A stretch of DNA of 56,991 bases from Kiritimatiellia bacterium (GCA_017450695.1 JAFSTA010000211.1:1-56991); one strand, 5' to 3'. Counted from the first letter of the stretch, positions 1-7,919 are shown. The notes: generated by a model not told the origin, from the letters alone. Program-made: numbers and translations.

Positions 1-1171
1 CCGCACGCGTCCAATTGGGCGTCGGCAAATCGGGGAAGAGCGTCTTGACGATATTCTTTTCGGTGAGCGAACCCTTCGACGCGAGTCTTTCGATTTCAGG
101 CAGATGCCGCAGGATGCGTCCAATGACGATGTGGGGATTGTGGACGCTCCGCTCGGCCCGGGACATGTCATTGCGCGACAGGGCCTCGTCCTTCGTCTTG
201 GCCAGCGGCAGGGAGAGCTTGTCCAGCACGGCGTAGATTGCGCCGCGCCGCTCGGGCGGCACGTTCGCCACGACGCCGACGAAGTTGTAGCATCGGTCGG
301 TGGCAAAAAAGCGCATCGCCGCGTTGTTCTCTACGCCGAAGAGCTTCTCGGGGTCGGTTCCGGAGAGGTCGTGTGCGCCGTTGACCGCGAGTTCCTCGAA
401 TACGAAGCGTTCGAAGGCAGCTGTGGAGTCCTTGGTCGCGAGTTCTGAATTGATGTTGAGGTCGGTGAACGTGTGCGCGTTGGCGAACGAGTTGCCGTCC
501 GCATTCTTCGTTTCGCGCACCCCCGTGAACCAGTCCTTGAAGGAGTCGATCAGCCGGAGGCCGTTCGCAAAGTTCTCCGCGTTGTCGAGGAAGCGCCCGC
601 CATACTGCAGGAGGCGGTTGGGCTTGGAGTTCGGCTCAGCCACGGCCTTCAGCGCGTCCAGCTCGGACAGGCCGGCGGCCTGGGCGTAGAAGTGCGCGGC
701 GCGCGCAAGCTTCGGGAACTCGGACTTCACGAAGCCCATGTTGAGCGCGATCCGCTCCGTATCCGCCGACTGGAAGGTCGCGAGTTTGACGGCGTCGATC
801 GCGGCCTTGACGGCGAGGATGCGGCGCGCCGTGAGCGGCTTGCCCTTGCCGTAGTCTTCGAGCTTCATGGCGTCCTTCACGCTGTCGGGGATGCGGTTTT
901 CCCCGCCGAACATGTCGGAGACGGCCTTCCTGAACGCGTCGCGGGTGATGTTGTTGGCTTTCTTCAGGCTGCTGAGACGCCCCGCCCCGATGCCGACCCA
1001 GTCGCCGGATCCGGGCCTGATGGTGCGGTTGACGATCCCTCCCAATTCACTCGTATCGACGCGGGCGACCGCCTTTTGCTTGCCTGCCGCGACCGCAGTC
1101 TCGGCGAATTCCACGAACTTCTGGAACTGCGCGTTCTGGAAAAGAATCTGGTTGTTGATTTCGAGTGGCAT
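1..1171 (-). CDS. Large unrecognised protein, C-terminus beyond window edge
   Basis: An uninterrupted minus-strand frame of 390 codons runs off the left edge. The start ATG (1169-1171) has an AGGAG ribosome site 7 nt upstream. The protein begins MPLEINNQILFQN. It has no signal peptide and no obvious membrane segment, so it looks cytoplasmic or non-classically exported. It is rich in helix-forming residues, and I recognise no catalytic motif; a segment near residue 50 (GDWVGIGAGRLSSLKKAN) looks like a conserved family signature. No close neighbour explains its role. I do not recognise the family. Reality of the gene is well supported by frame length, codon use like the rest of the window and the ribosome site; function is unknown. 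Confidence 0.8.
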   Translation of the reverse strand, partial: MPLEINNQILFQNAQFQKFVEFAETAVAAGKQKAVARVDTSELGGIVNRTIRPGSGDWVGIGAGRLSSLKKANNITRDAFRKAVSDMFGGENRIPDSVKDAMKLEDYGKGKPLTARRILAVKAAIDAVKLATFQSADTERIALNMGFVKSEFPKLARAAHFYAQAAGLSELDALKAVAEPNSKPNRLLQYGGRFLDNAENFANGLRLIDSFKDWFTGVRETKNADGNSFANAHTFTDLNINSELATKDSTAAFERFVFEELAVNGAHDLSGTDPEKLFGVENNAAMRFFATDRCYNFVGVVANVPPERRGAIYAVLDKLSLPLAKTKDEALSRNDMSRAERSVHNPHIVIGRILRHLPEIERLASKGSLTEKNIVKTLFPDLPTPNWTRA

Positions 1172-1186
1172 GTGAAATTCTCCTGT

Positions 1187-1399
1187 TTAGAAGTTGAAAG
1201 GTTGAAAAGTTGAGAGTTGAAAGGTTGGCGCAACGTATTCCGGATAGCCGTTTCTGCCGTTGCCACGCTTTGAGGCAGACTTCAACGCCTTTTTGATGTC
1301 CACTATGGTACTCACGTTGGAACAGAACTTAATCCCAACGTCTTTCAGTTTCTGCGCGACTATCCAATCCGTCGTCCTTTCGTTCTTACCTGTTGCCAT
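1187..1399 (-). pseudogene. N-terminal remnant of an N-6 adenine DNA methylase / restriction fusion
   Basis: The first ~56 residues (MATGKNERTTDWIVAQKL, then a KKALKSASKRGNGRNGYPEYVA segment) resemble the start of large N-6 DNA methylase or type I/IIG restriction proteins, which continue past GYPEYVA into an IEDK-type nuclease motif. Here the similarity stops abruptly and the frame runs into a short tract of TTTCAAC-like repeats (about 1190-1230) before the stop. It has its own AGGA-type ribosome site and follows a small ORF by about 30 nt. I infer a 5' fragment of a lost restriction-modification gene. The family call comes from remembered motifs, not from a search. Confidence 0.5.
1192..1228. 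repeat. Short TTGAAAG-type tandem repeat
   Basis: Degenerate head-to-tail units of TTGAAAGG and TTGAGAG lie exactly where the methylase-like frame loses similarity, suggesting that the repeat marks the deletion or insertion junction. Confidence 0.6.
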
Positions 1400-1429
1400 A
1401 AGAGCCTATCCTTTCTGCGCCAATTCAAT

Positions 1430-1579
1430 CTACCTCTCTGCTTCGGCAACACACTTTGCCAGCTGCACCTTTGAAGGGCGTTTTCGCAGATTTGTTCTTG
1501 TGCGACTACGTTCAATCTCATCGGTCAATTCGTCCTTTGCGGGAAGAAACGGCAGGAGTTCCGTAGCCGTTTTCTTCAT
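1430..1579 (-). CDS. Small basic protein, 49 residues, unknown
   Basis: ATG at 1577-1579 is preceded by a strong AGGAGG site (7 nt spacing), and the frame encodes 49 residues starting MKKTATELLPFLPAKDELTD and ending AKCVAEAER. It is charged and probably helical. It lies 30 nt upstream of the truncated methylase remnant in the same direction, an arrangement expected for an accessory gene of a former restriction-modification operon. Function is unknown; the ribosome site is the main evidence that it is or was translated. Confidence 0.5.
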   Translation of the reverse strand: MKKTATELLPFLPAKDELTDEIERSRTRTNLRKRPSKVQLAKCVAEAER

Positions 1580-1616
1580 GGCAGTTCCTCCTGACTAAAG
1601 ACCTGCGGCCTGCGAC

Positions 1617-2096
1617 TTACTTGATTTCGGGATGCTGCACGGCGGTTGGCGTTCCTTTCTGCGAGATGTAGAACATATCGAGGACCACGGTCTTGTCACC
1701 CCGGTTCTCGCCGTGATGAATGGTGCCGACCATCTCCACGACGGCCTCGCCGGCCTTAACGGTCTTTTCCTTGCCGTCCAGTCCAATAATCGTGAGCTCG
1801 CCCTGCTGCAGAATGCCGTAGTTCATGACGGGATGGTGATGCCACCCGAGCTTGCTGCCACGGGGGAACACGTAGCGCTTCACGATGAGTTCCGGCTTAC
1901 CGACAGGATAATTCGGCAGTTCCGCGCCGTCCCAGCTTTGCGCCGTGCGCGCGAGCTCGAAGGTCTTCACCTCCTTTACATCGTCGTATATGGCGAACGG
2001 GGCATCGGCGCGAGGCGATGCGCAACCGGCTACGATGCCAAAGGCAGCCGCGCTCAAGACAGAAAGGAAAACTCGACCAGACTTACTTTTCTTCAT
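1617..2096 (-). CDS. Cupin-domain lipoprotein
   Basis: The start is placed at MKKSKSGRVF because a GGAGGT site lies 6 nt upstream; a longer frame reaching 2168 lacks such support. Residues 1-25 form a lipoprotein signal ending in the lipobox GIVAGC, so the mature protein is lipid-anchored outside the cytoplasmic membrane. The remainder (about 135 residues) is a single cupin barrel: motif 1 contains GWHHHPVMNYGILQQGEL and motif 2 contains GTIHHGENRGD, giving histidines able to bind a metal. Family members are small-molecule dioxygenases, isomerases or sugar binders; the substrate cannot be told from sequence. It stands alone, with decayed genes on the downstream side. Confidence 0.8.
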   Translation of the reverse strand: MKKSKSGRVFLSVLSAAAFGIVAGCASPRADAPFAIYDDVKEVKTFELARTAQSWDGAELPNYPVGKPELIVKRYVFPRGSKLGWHHHPVMNYGILQQGELTIIGLDGKEKTVKAGEAVVEMVGTIHHGENRGDKTVVLDMFYISQKGTPTAVQHPEIK

Positions 2097-2260
2097 GTGA
2101 ACCTCCGTATGGATGATTGAATACAAAGAGGGACACGGCGCGACAGTGATATCGCGCCAGTGACTCATGGACTACCTTTCGCGCTACCGCGCGATACCCA
2201 ATGATGGATGATTTTTCGCGCGCACGTGTGTGGGAGGGGTAAAACGGCACAAAAACCTGA

Positions 2261-2282
2261 CTGACGGCCATTCGGCCGTCAG
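2261..2282 (-). terminator. Perfect 9-bp hairpin, possible terminator or leader stem
   Basis: CTGACGGCC, ATTC loop, GGCCGTCAG. On the minus strand it is followed after 5 nt by TTTTT. The T run is short and no gene is recognised upstream, so it may equally be a structured leader of the cupin gene. Confidence 0.35.
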
Positions 2283-2654
2283 CGCAGAACTTCGTCGCCA
2301 AACTTGATTCGAATACACCCATACGAGACGGTATCGTATATCGAAGGAATTCAGCCCCCTCTTTCGTGGCGTTTGCGGACCAGAGCACCCGACCTGAAAA
2401 AAGCCGCATAACTGCAAAACACTCAAGTGGCTTGAGCAAAGCCAGCCTAGCGAATCCGCAGCGTATGCGCAAGTAGAAAAACAGAAAATATTCGGCTTTC
2501 TCTTGTATGGGCGGTAATTGAGATTATTTGATCAAAGTTAGCCCACCACCCGCATTCACGCGGGAATGTACATGAGGGCGAGGTGCTTCACACCAGCTGA
2601 GAAAATAGGGACGCGCGACACGCGACACGCGACATACATGTGTCGGCCCGCCCT

Positions 2655-2770
2655 GCGGCTTCGCTGCTAAATGGACCTTCGGTCCTAAGTGGGCTACGCC
2701 CTAAATGGCGGCTGGGGCCACCTAAATGACTTAGCCCGTAAGGGCATTTAGGAGCGAAGCGACACTTACC
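2655..2770. repeat. Hairpin-array repeat, copy 1
   Basis: A series of short GC hairpins separated by 5-nt linkers: GGACC-TTC-GGTCC (2673-2685), GGGC-TAC-GCCC (2691-2701), an imperfect GGCGGC/CC stem, and GCCC-GTAA-GGGC (2734-2745). Linkers on the left half are TAAAT or TAAGT and on the right half ATTTA or ACTTA, that is, their reverse complements. Other copies are near 40950, 47687 and 56138. Confidence 0.75.
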
Positions 2771-3040
2771 ACGAAGTGTACTTACCCCGCTTCCCCGATT
2801 TTGTGTCCTGTTTCCCTCTGCGCGGGACAAACTCACCCTCATTCCCGCGCACAATGCGGCCTACCCGCCCCCCCCGCTACCAGCTACCAGCCTCGCATTG
2901 CGCGGCAAAGGGCATTGCCGCCGTCATCATGCACAAAAACGCCATCGTCAATTTTTCATAACAGAACCTCCATTCTTTTGATGAAAGAATTCCACCCCAT
3001 TTCCTACAAACATTCCAACAAATTGATGGAGAACCTATTG

Positions 3041-3253
3041 TTAGGCGAATCTTACAATACTTTCCCTTACATGATTAATGCAAGTGTCTATCTCGTTGAC
3101 CACTTGATAATGCCAGAAACGGATAACATGCCAACCTAATGCTTCCAACAATATGTCCCTATGAATGTCATCCGCCTTACGGCATCCATTTCTGTCAAGA
3201 TGCCAAGCTTGCCCGTCAACTTCAATGCCGATCTTATGGCTTGGTATAGCCAA
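3041..3253 (-). pseudogene. DUF559/Vsr-type endonuclease fragment
   Basis: The frame contains HKIGIEVDGQAWHLD and, further on, HRDILLEALGWHVIRFW, which match the core of the DUF559/MTES_1575-like restriction-endonuclease fold (acidic residue in IEVDG, then the R-D-...-GW-VIRFW element). The only available start is a TTG, and an in-frame stop lies a few codons upstream, so only the C-terminal ~80 residues of a longer protein survive. It lies immediately downstream of a decayed AlbA-like regulator fragment and is most simply read as a remnant. Confidence 0.6.
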
Positions 3254-3277
3254 GACAAGGTAGCGTTCAAGATCCAG

Positions 3278-3565
3278 TCAACTTTCAGCCCCCGTAACAA
3301 TATAGTAGCCGCCAGTCTTCTTGCTACCCCTGAGTTCGATTTATTTCTGCGCAACAAGTGCGGAAATTGCGCGGTCAAGATTTCGAGGTGACACTCCCAA
3401 TCTCGCAACAAGGGCCTTACGATTTGTGCCTGGATTGGCAGCTATGTACAAAATGATTTTTTCTGGCAACGCGCCATTTAACGGGTCATTTAACGGGGCG
3501 TCAACTTTTAACGCGCCATTTAATGCGCAACATTCCTTCCCTACACAATGCTTTTTGCCGCTGTT
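3278..3565 (-). pseudogene. Decayed C-terminal winged-helix part of an AlbA/RecG-like regulator
   Basis: Reading the minus strand in one frame gives PEKIILYIAANPGTNRKALV, then ARLGVSPRNLDRAISALVAQK, an in-frame TAA at 3341-3343, then IELRGSKKTGGYYIV up to a stop at 3278. This is the winged-helix tail (ending in the characteristic G-x-K-K-x-GGYY) of ATP-binding AlbA_2-domain proteins related to the RecG C-terminus. The linker upstream, rich in NGAL/NDPLNGAL, is also typical. The nonsense codon and absence of an N-terminal domain show that it is dead. A matching N-terminal fragment lies 700 bp upstream at 4212-4352. Confidence 0.6.
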
Positions 3566-3598
3566 CGTTCAATCGTTATTCGCGTACCATTAGAGATT

Positions 3599-3868
3599 TC
3601 ATCGAATTTTGGCGGAGGCAAACCCGCCTCCGTAAACGCCTTGCAATTTTTCGGCTTTCAACAGATTGGAACGAACAAACACATCGTCTGGTGAAGTCGC
3701 AACGATGAATTCACCGTCTGTAACATGCCAGTTGTAGGGTAGTCTCGGCATCATGAACGATATGCCCAACTGGTTGGAGAACAGATACTCCTGACTCTGT
3801 TCCGAATACTTCACGCAGTCGGCATAGTATCGACAGAGATTCCGAAATCTAGTCCAAGATTCGGTCAT
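3599..3868 (-). CDS. Orphan ORF, 89 residues, possibly a gene fragment
   Basis: The frame starts MTESWTRFRNLCRYYADCVK and contains NQLGISFMMPRLPYNW; composition is protein-like rather than random. I do not recognise a domain. It sits between decayed AlbA-like and RhuM fragments, and the stretch just downstream continues in another frame as an apparently coding segment (FDEISNGTRITIERT), suggesting a frameshift. It may be the remnant of a larger protein. Confidence 0.35.
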   Translation of the reverse strand: MTESWTRFRNLCRYYADCVKYSEQSQEYLFSNQLGISFMMPRLPYNWHVTDGEFIVATSPDDVFVRSNLLKAEKLQGVYGGGFASAKIR

Positions 3869-3902
3869 GGATTACATGCTTCTCGTTTCATGCCCTACAT
3901 TC

Positions 3903-4202
3903 TCATTGGGATGATTTCTCGTCATCGTTGGCATCGAGATTGTAGAACACCATCTCGCGCAAGACGTCGCGCCCGCCCTCATTCTGAACTTGTTCCATTT
4001 TGGAACAAGTTGAGGCCGCTGTAAGCTCATGGGTCGCGTAGATGTTTTTCAGGTGTTTTGTAATGGCCTGACTTTTCACGCCAAATAAGTCTGCCATTGC
4101 CTTCTGCGTGAGTCAAAGCGTCGTATCGCGCAGAACTGCATTAACACGAATGTCGCCAGTCTCCGTAGAGAAAAGCACTATAGGAAATTCGTTTGCGTTC
4201 AT
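3903..4202 (-). pseudogene. RhuM-family protein, nonsense-mutated and truncated
   Basis: A GGAGG site precedes ATG 4200-4202. The translation MNANEFPIVLFSTETGDIRV... reaches a TGA at codon 30 (4113-4115), exactly where RhuM proteins have Trp in the motif TTLWLTQ, then continues in frame as LTQKAMADLFGVKSQAITKH and the diagnostic FYNLDA before premature termination. RhuM proteins are Fic-associated or stand-alone DNA-binding virulence-island proteins of about 330 residues; only the first ~100 codons remain. TGA is a normal stop in neighbouring genes, so recoding is not supported. Confidence 0.75.
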
Positions 4203-4211
4203 TTCGTCCTC

Positions 4212-4352
4212 CTATCCAATAACATCGACCGCGCCAACGGGGTTTCCTATGGTCAACTTGCGGCCCTGCGCGTTGGCAAAGCCGCAAATCCATTTCAAGT
4301 ACTCATCTTGCCACGACTGCTTGAACTCGAGGTTTTGTGTTTCTCATCTCAT
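4212..4352 (-). pseudogene. N-terminal fragment of AlbA_2-domain protein
   Basis: Minus-strand codons read M-R-stop-ETQNLEFKQSWQDEYLKWIC, then GFANAQGRKLTIG and a stop. E-x-x-x-EFK-x-S-W-x-(D)EYLKWICGFANAQGG is the hallmark start of AlbA_2 (schlafen-like) ATP-binding regulators. The stop at codon 3 and truncation after ~40 residues show decay. The RhuM pseudogene follows after 10 nt, and the C-terminal half of an AlbA-like protein is at 3278-3565. Confidence 0.6.
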
Positions 4353-4412
4353 GTCATACCTCTATCCGAATTATGCCTCGAAGCCTCCCCATGAACCACA
4401 ATCAACCTACTC

Positions 4413-6641
4413 TTATTCATGTGATTCGTTGACACCTCGACTATTGCACATCATCATGTTATAATGATTTTCATGCTTAAGTTCCTTAAATATTCGCGCA
4501 AAAACCTCTTTGTATGTATCAATCGAATCTTCGGTAACTTGATATGCCAAATCATCATCTATTGCATGTGAACCATCGTTCACCCAGAGGAAAAGAGACT
4601 TTACTATAAATGCATCACGACCGGTAAACTTGGATTCTAAATCCTCACGGTTCATGCCACCTAGAATTTTAAAATAGAATTCTAAGATTCTTCGCATTGC
4701 ATTCTGAACACTAACCAAAGATGAATTTTCATCTTGAATCTCTCTCCACAAGAGTTCATACGAGGTTTTAATCGGATTGCCAGTTTCTCGTTTGATGAAT
4801 GAGTTGTTGCTTCGTTTTTTAACAACCCAATATGAAATACCTTTTGTTTTTTCATGCTCACGAGAAAAAGTCAGTTCTTTATGAAAATAAACATTGTGAG
4901 TGAGGACTATAAGTTGTTTAAGTGCTGAGTTATTTGCCTGAACATCCTTCGCGCACTGTCTGACAAGAGAAGCCACGACGAATAAAACATTAGAATCCAG
5001 ACTAGAAACGGGATCGTCTATAACAGCAATTCGATTTTCCTCAACCCGTTCTGAAGACACACCACCTTTTAATAAATGGTAAAAATAGAGGAATGTCACA
5101 AAAGATCGCTCGCCCTCACTTAATGTATCATTGACATCACTTCCATCTGAGCGTTTTAATTTATATGTAGTCTCGGTCGCTGGTGCAAGCTTGAAAGAAT
5201 CAAAGCCAAACGAGGAAAGCATTGAATTGATGGCATCTACTGTCGGTAATATACTTGTTTGCTTTTTCTGCAATTCACGAAGTTCAGCTTCTATAACTCT
5301 TTTCTCATGCTCCTTTGCAATCTTTGCTTGCTCGACGCCAGATTTTGCCTTTTCAGAATTGTCTCTCTTGGCAAAAAGCGTTTCAAGATCCTGCCTGTGT
5401 TCTTCGATAAGAAGATTCCATGTTTCATCAATGATTCTTCGACCATTGGCGGCTTTATCATCAATTAGTCGGTTGTGTTCCTGGATCTTCTTATTCGTAA
5501 CGGAAACAATGTCTTTTAACAGGTTAACATCAGGCATGATGTCTGGCATTTCAACAACCCTGCTAGGCTCTTTCTGCTTCGATTCAATAAGGCGGTTGAC
5601 CAAAACAGTTTTAGTTACCAATCTATCGGCTACCTCTTTAAAGGTAAGCGCGTCAAAATAAGGGTTAACTATAGCTTCTATCGCTTCAATCCATTTAGAC
5701 AAAGAATCTACAGCGGCTTTAATATTATTCGACCATGTTTTCAATTCACTCATGTTGCGAGTGAACGATTCATCGAAATATTTGTCGAGTTTTGAGGCAA
5801 AATCAGGCGGGAGAATTTGCTGGCAGAAAGGGCATTTCCCAGCACTTTTATTCATGTGCGTGTGCCCCTCGCGTACCCAATCACTGATACCTATATCATT
5901 GATTAGTTTTGCAATATCAACATCCCCACTTCCTATTATAACTTGCCTAAATATCTGATTGTCGATGCCGTTTGAAAGTGCGCTAAAATCAAAAATGGGC
6001 AACAAAGAAAACCTTATCGAATCAGAGCCAAATATGGATTTAATTTCAGACACCAAATCCACGCGCGTTCGCACTGATTCTGACCGTTTACCTTTTCTTG
6101 CAGCCCATAAAGAAACGATTTGTTGTTTGAATTTTGCTTTACTGCCCATAAGCCCCTTGAAGACTGCCTTGAAATCAGTATCGTTGGGGGTGCGAATTTT
6201 ATCCCAACAGTAATCTTCTATCGCTCTTTCACTTTCTGCCAATAGGGCAATCTTCCCGCTATCACCATTCAAGTCAGAATCAAGGGAAATGATTTTTTGA
6301 GAGATGTCATCAATTTGTCTTTTCTTTGCGCCAATAGCGTCAACTATGGCTTTGTCTGCGGCGCCCAATGTAAACACGCCTTTTATCTCGCTTGAAGGAG
6401 CAAAGTTCGCATCTACAAAATCTTTATTGTACACAAAGGTAGGCAATGGAATGCCACCATCCCATTCCAATACGCATTTCCCGTGATAGTTCTCCGGCGT
6501 AGCAATAACACGGCTTATCGTTGTTTTCCCAGAACCATTGGAGCCATAGACAAAATTAACATTGCCCAAGTCGCCAAACTCTTGGCATGTTTCACCGAAG
6601 CTAGCAACATTTGAAATTCTGACAGATTTTAACATTGCCAC
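4413..6641 (-). CDS. RloC/PrrC-like AAA ATPase, candidate anticodon nuclease
   Basis: The 742-residue protein is of the AAA_13/RloC type. Walker A is GSNGSGKT (residues 33-40). A CPFC zinc-hook motif (270-273) lies in the predicted coiled-coil region, as in Rad50 and RloC. The ABC signature is LSEGE, Walker B is AVIDDPVSSLD, and the H-switch is VLTHN. The C-terminal ~100 residues hold R650-x3-E654 (in NAMRRILEFYF) and H692 (in WVNDGSHAID), spacing resembling the Arg-Glu-His triad of PrrC/RloC nucleases, which cleave tRNA wobble positions when restriction is blocked by phage. It starts 9 nt after radC in an AT-rich operon headed by a type II restriction-modification pair. ATPase family is secure; nuclease activity is inferred from position and motif. 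Confidence 0.75.
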   Translation of the reverse strand: MAMLKSVRISNVASFGETCQEFGDLGNVNFVYGSNGSGKTTISRVIATPENYHGKCVLEWDGGIPLPTFVYNKDFVDANFAPSSEIKGVFTLGAADKAIVDAIGAKKRQIDDISQKIISLDSDLNGDSGKIALLAESERAIEDYCWDKIRTPNDTDFKAVFKGLMGSKAKFKQQIVSLWAARKGKRSESVRTRVDLVSEIKSIFGSDSIRFSLLPIFDFSALSNGIDNQIFRQVIIGSGDVDIAKLINDIGISDWVREGHTHMNKSAGKCPFCQQILPPDFASKLDKYFDESFTRNMSELKTWSNNIKAAVDSLSKWIEAIEAIVNPYFDALTFKEVADRLVTKTVLVNRLIESKQKEPSRVVEMPDIMPDVNLLKDIVSVTNKKIQEHNRLIDDKAANGRRIIDETWNLLIEEHRQDLETLFAKRDNSEKAKSGVEQAKIAKEHEKRVIEAELRELQKKQTSILPTVDAINSMLSSFGFDSFKLAPATETTYKLKRSDGSDVNDTLSEGERSFVTFLYFYHLLKGGVSSERVEENRIAVIDDPVSSLDSNVLFVVASLVRQCAKDVQANNSALKQLIVLTHNVYFHKELTFSREHEKTKGISYWVVKKRSNNSFIKRETGNPIKTSYELLWREIQDENSSLVSVQNAMRRILEFYFKILGGMNREDLESKFTGRDAFIVKSLFLWVNDGSHAIDDDLAYQVTEDSIDTYKEVFARIFKELKHENHYNMMMCNSRGVNESHE

Positions 6642-6650
6642 TCTCCGACT

Positions 6651-7061
6651 TTACACCGATAAAAACATTTCAGCCAATGACACAACGTCGTCTCTACCAA
6701 TAATTATGTGGTCAATGATGGGAACATTTAAAAGTTCCCCGGCTTCCCGAAGCTGACAAGTAGCATTAACGTCCGCCTTACTTGGCGTGGGGTCGCCCGA
6801 CGGGTGGTTGTGGGCGACGATGATTTCCTCGGCTCGCGCCGCCAACGCTTCGCGGAAAATCGCGCCCGCGTCAATCGCAGTCGTGCCGTCCTCATGCCCG
6901 ACCGATACAAGGATTGGCTTTGCAAGCATCTTGCCGTTCGCGTCAAGAGGAAGAACGAACACACGTTCTTCTTTCTGCACCTTCGGCAACTCCGCCCGAA
7001 TTATCGCGGCAGCGTCGGACGGGGTGGTGATTGATTTCGTTCGCATCTGTTGTAAATTCAT
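6651..7061 (-). CDS. radC: Stand-alone RadC-family JAB/MPN protein
   Basis: At 136 residues it is only the C-terminal JAB domain of RadC, lacking the helix-hairpin-helix N-terminus of full-length (~225 aa) RadC. The metalloprotease-like motif is intact: HNHPSGDPTPSKAD supplies H-x-H and the distal Asp. Stand-alone RadC proteins are typical of mobile and defence regions; their biochemical role is unsettled. The start overlaps the restriction enzyme stop (ATGA-type overlap, 7058-7061), indicating translational coupling, and the RloC-like gene follows 9 nt later. The overlap places it in the defence operon. Confidence 0.85.
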   Translation of the reverse strand: MNLQQMRTKSITTPSDAAAIIRAELPKVQKEERVFVLPLDANGKMLAKPILVSVGHEDGTTAIDAGAIFREALAARAEEIIVAHNHPSGDPTPSKADVNATCQLREAGELLNVPIIDHIIIGRDDVVSLAEMFLSV

Positions 7062-7915
7062 ATAAGCAATCCAGTAGATTTCAGTTTCTGTTCAATATTA
7101 CTCCACGGTTTTTCAAGATGCTTTTTGACATTCGCAATTAAATCCAGAACAACAGCAGGATCAATTTCACGTTGCACACCCCTGCGAGATGTCTTTCTCA
7201 AAATGTATATTTGGTCAATGCGTGAATAGGCGGGATTCACATCCATGCTCACATCGTATGTCTCTGCTACGATTCCAAAAAAAGTGTATGGATTTCCAGC
7301 TTTCAGTTTCTCCGCCGTCGCAACTGAACCTTCAAGCATTGTCTTGTCAATGAATGTCTTGCACTCTATCGCAACGACTGGAAGATTGGCCACCATCGGT
7401 TTGTTTTCATCAAGCGACAAGGCAACCTTTCGGAATATTGCGAAGTCTTGATCCTTCACATTGATGCCAAGTTCTGGGCTTCGTGCGAATGAAGCAAAGT
7501 CCTTCCCGAAGAAATACAGATTTGAATACGCTTTCACCGAACCGATGCTCAACTTGGGAGCCGGAATTTCCTGCCGCTTTAACTCTAGAAAGTCGCGGAA
7601 CACAAGTGCCATGAATTCCTCTAAAACGGACGGTCGAAATTTTGTTTGCGCGGAGTAGACCTTGTTCCCCTCCAACCCTAGGTTGTGCAAAACCCCATAG
7701 TAAGCGTTCAATGCTTTGACTCGTTTCGTCACAACCGGAAGATCGAAGCCCGATACTTGATTTGACTTGTAATAAGCCAGATATGATGGAACAATCTGTT
7801 CGAGGATATCAGGCTTGTCATTCTTGTCAATACGTGTAAGGATGTTGCTTGCATGTACCAAATATGGATGCCTTGCAACTTCGGAACGTAAGAAGTCAAT
7901 GTCGGACTTTTTCAT
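7058..7915 (-). CDS. Type II restriction endonuclease, Bpu10I-like
   Basis: A 285-residue protein directly following a cytosine methyltransferase. A PD-(D/E)xK-type core is visible: KDQDFAIFRK, then VVAIECKTFIDKTMLEGS, with D, E and K spaced as in restriction nucleases. The arrangement D-F-A-I-F...A-I-E-C-K-T-x-I-D-K-T-M-L-E-G resembles my memory of the Bpu10I family (sites related to CCTNAGC). Start ATG 7913-7915 lies 4 nt after the methyltransferase stop. True Bpu10I uses two nuclease subunits and two methyltransferases; here there is one of each. The nuclease assignment is strong, the subfamily moderate. Confidence 0.7.
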   Translation of the reverse strand: MKKSDIDFLRSEVARHPYLVHASNILTRIDKNDKPDILEQIVPSYLAYYKSNQVSGFDLPVVTKRVKALNAYYGVLHNLGLEGNKVYSAQTKFRPSVLEEFMALVFRDFLELKRQEIPAPKLSIGSVKAYSNLYFFGKDFASFARSPELGINVKDQDFAIFRKVALSLDENKPMVANLPVVAIECKTFIDKTMLEGSVATAEKLKAGNPYTFFGIVAETYDVSMDVNPAYSRIDQIYILRKTSRRGVQREIDPAVVLDLIANVKKHLEKPWSNIEQKLKSTGLLI

Positions 7916-7919
7916 GGTT

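Larger units (their letters stand above)
2097..2960. other. Non-coding interval with inverted repeats, no convincing gene
   Basis: No frame here has a ribosome site or recognisable motif. Visible structure: a perfect 9-bp inverted repeat (CTGACGGCC / GGCCGTCAG, 2261-2282) followed on the minus strand by a short T run; an ATACGA/TCGTAT pair near 2320-2340; a CCCGC hairpin motif near 2542-2580 that recurs elsewhere; a GCGACAC-rich tract near 2610-2640; and the hairpin array listed separately. Confidence 0.6.

Noticed and set aside
2083-2472. 129-codon minus-strand frame overlapping the cupin start
   Set aside because: It reads through hairpins and the cupin ribosome site in another frame, with no motif; treated as non-coding.
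4113-4115. In-frame TGA in RhuM as possible recoding (Trp or selenocysteine)
   Set aside because: TGA terminates many intact genes here, the gene is also truncated downstream, and no selenocysteine hairpin is evident; a pseudogene is simpler.
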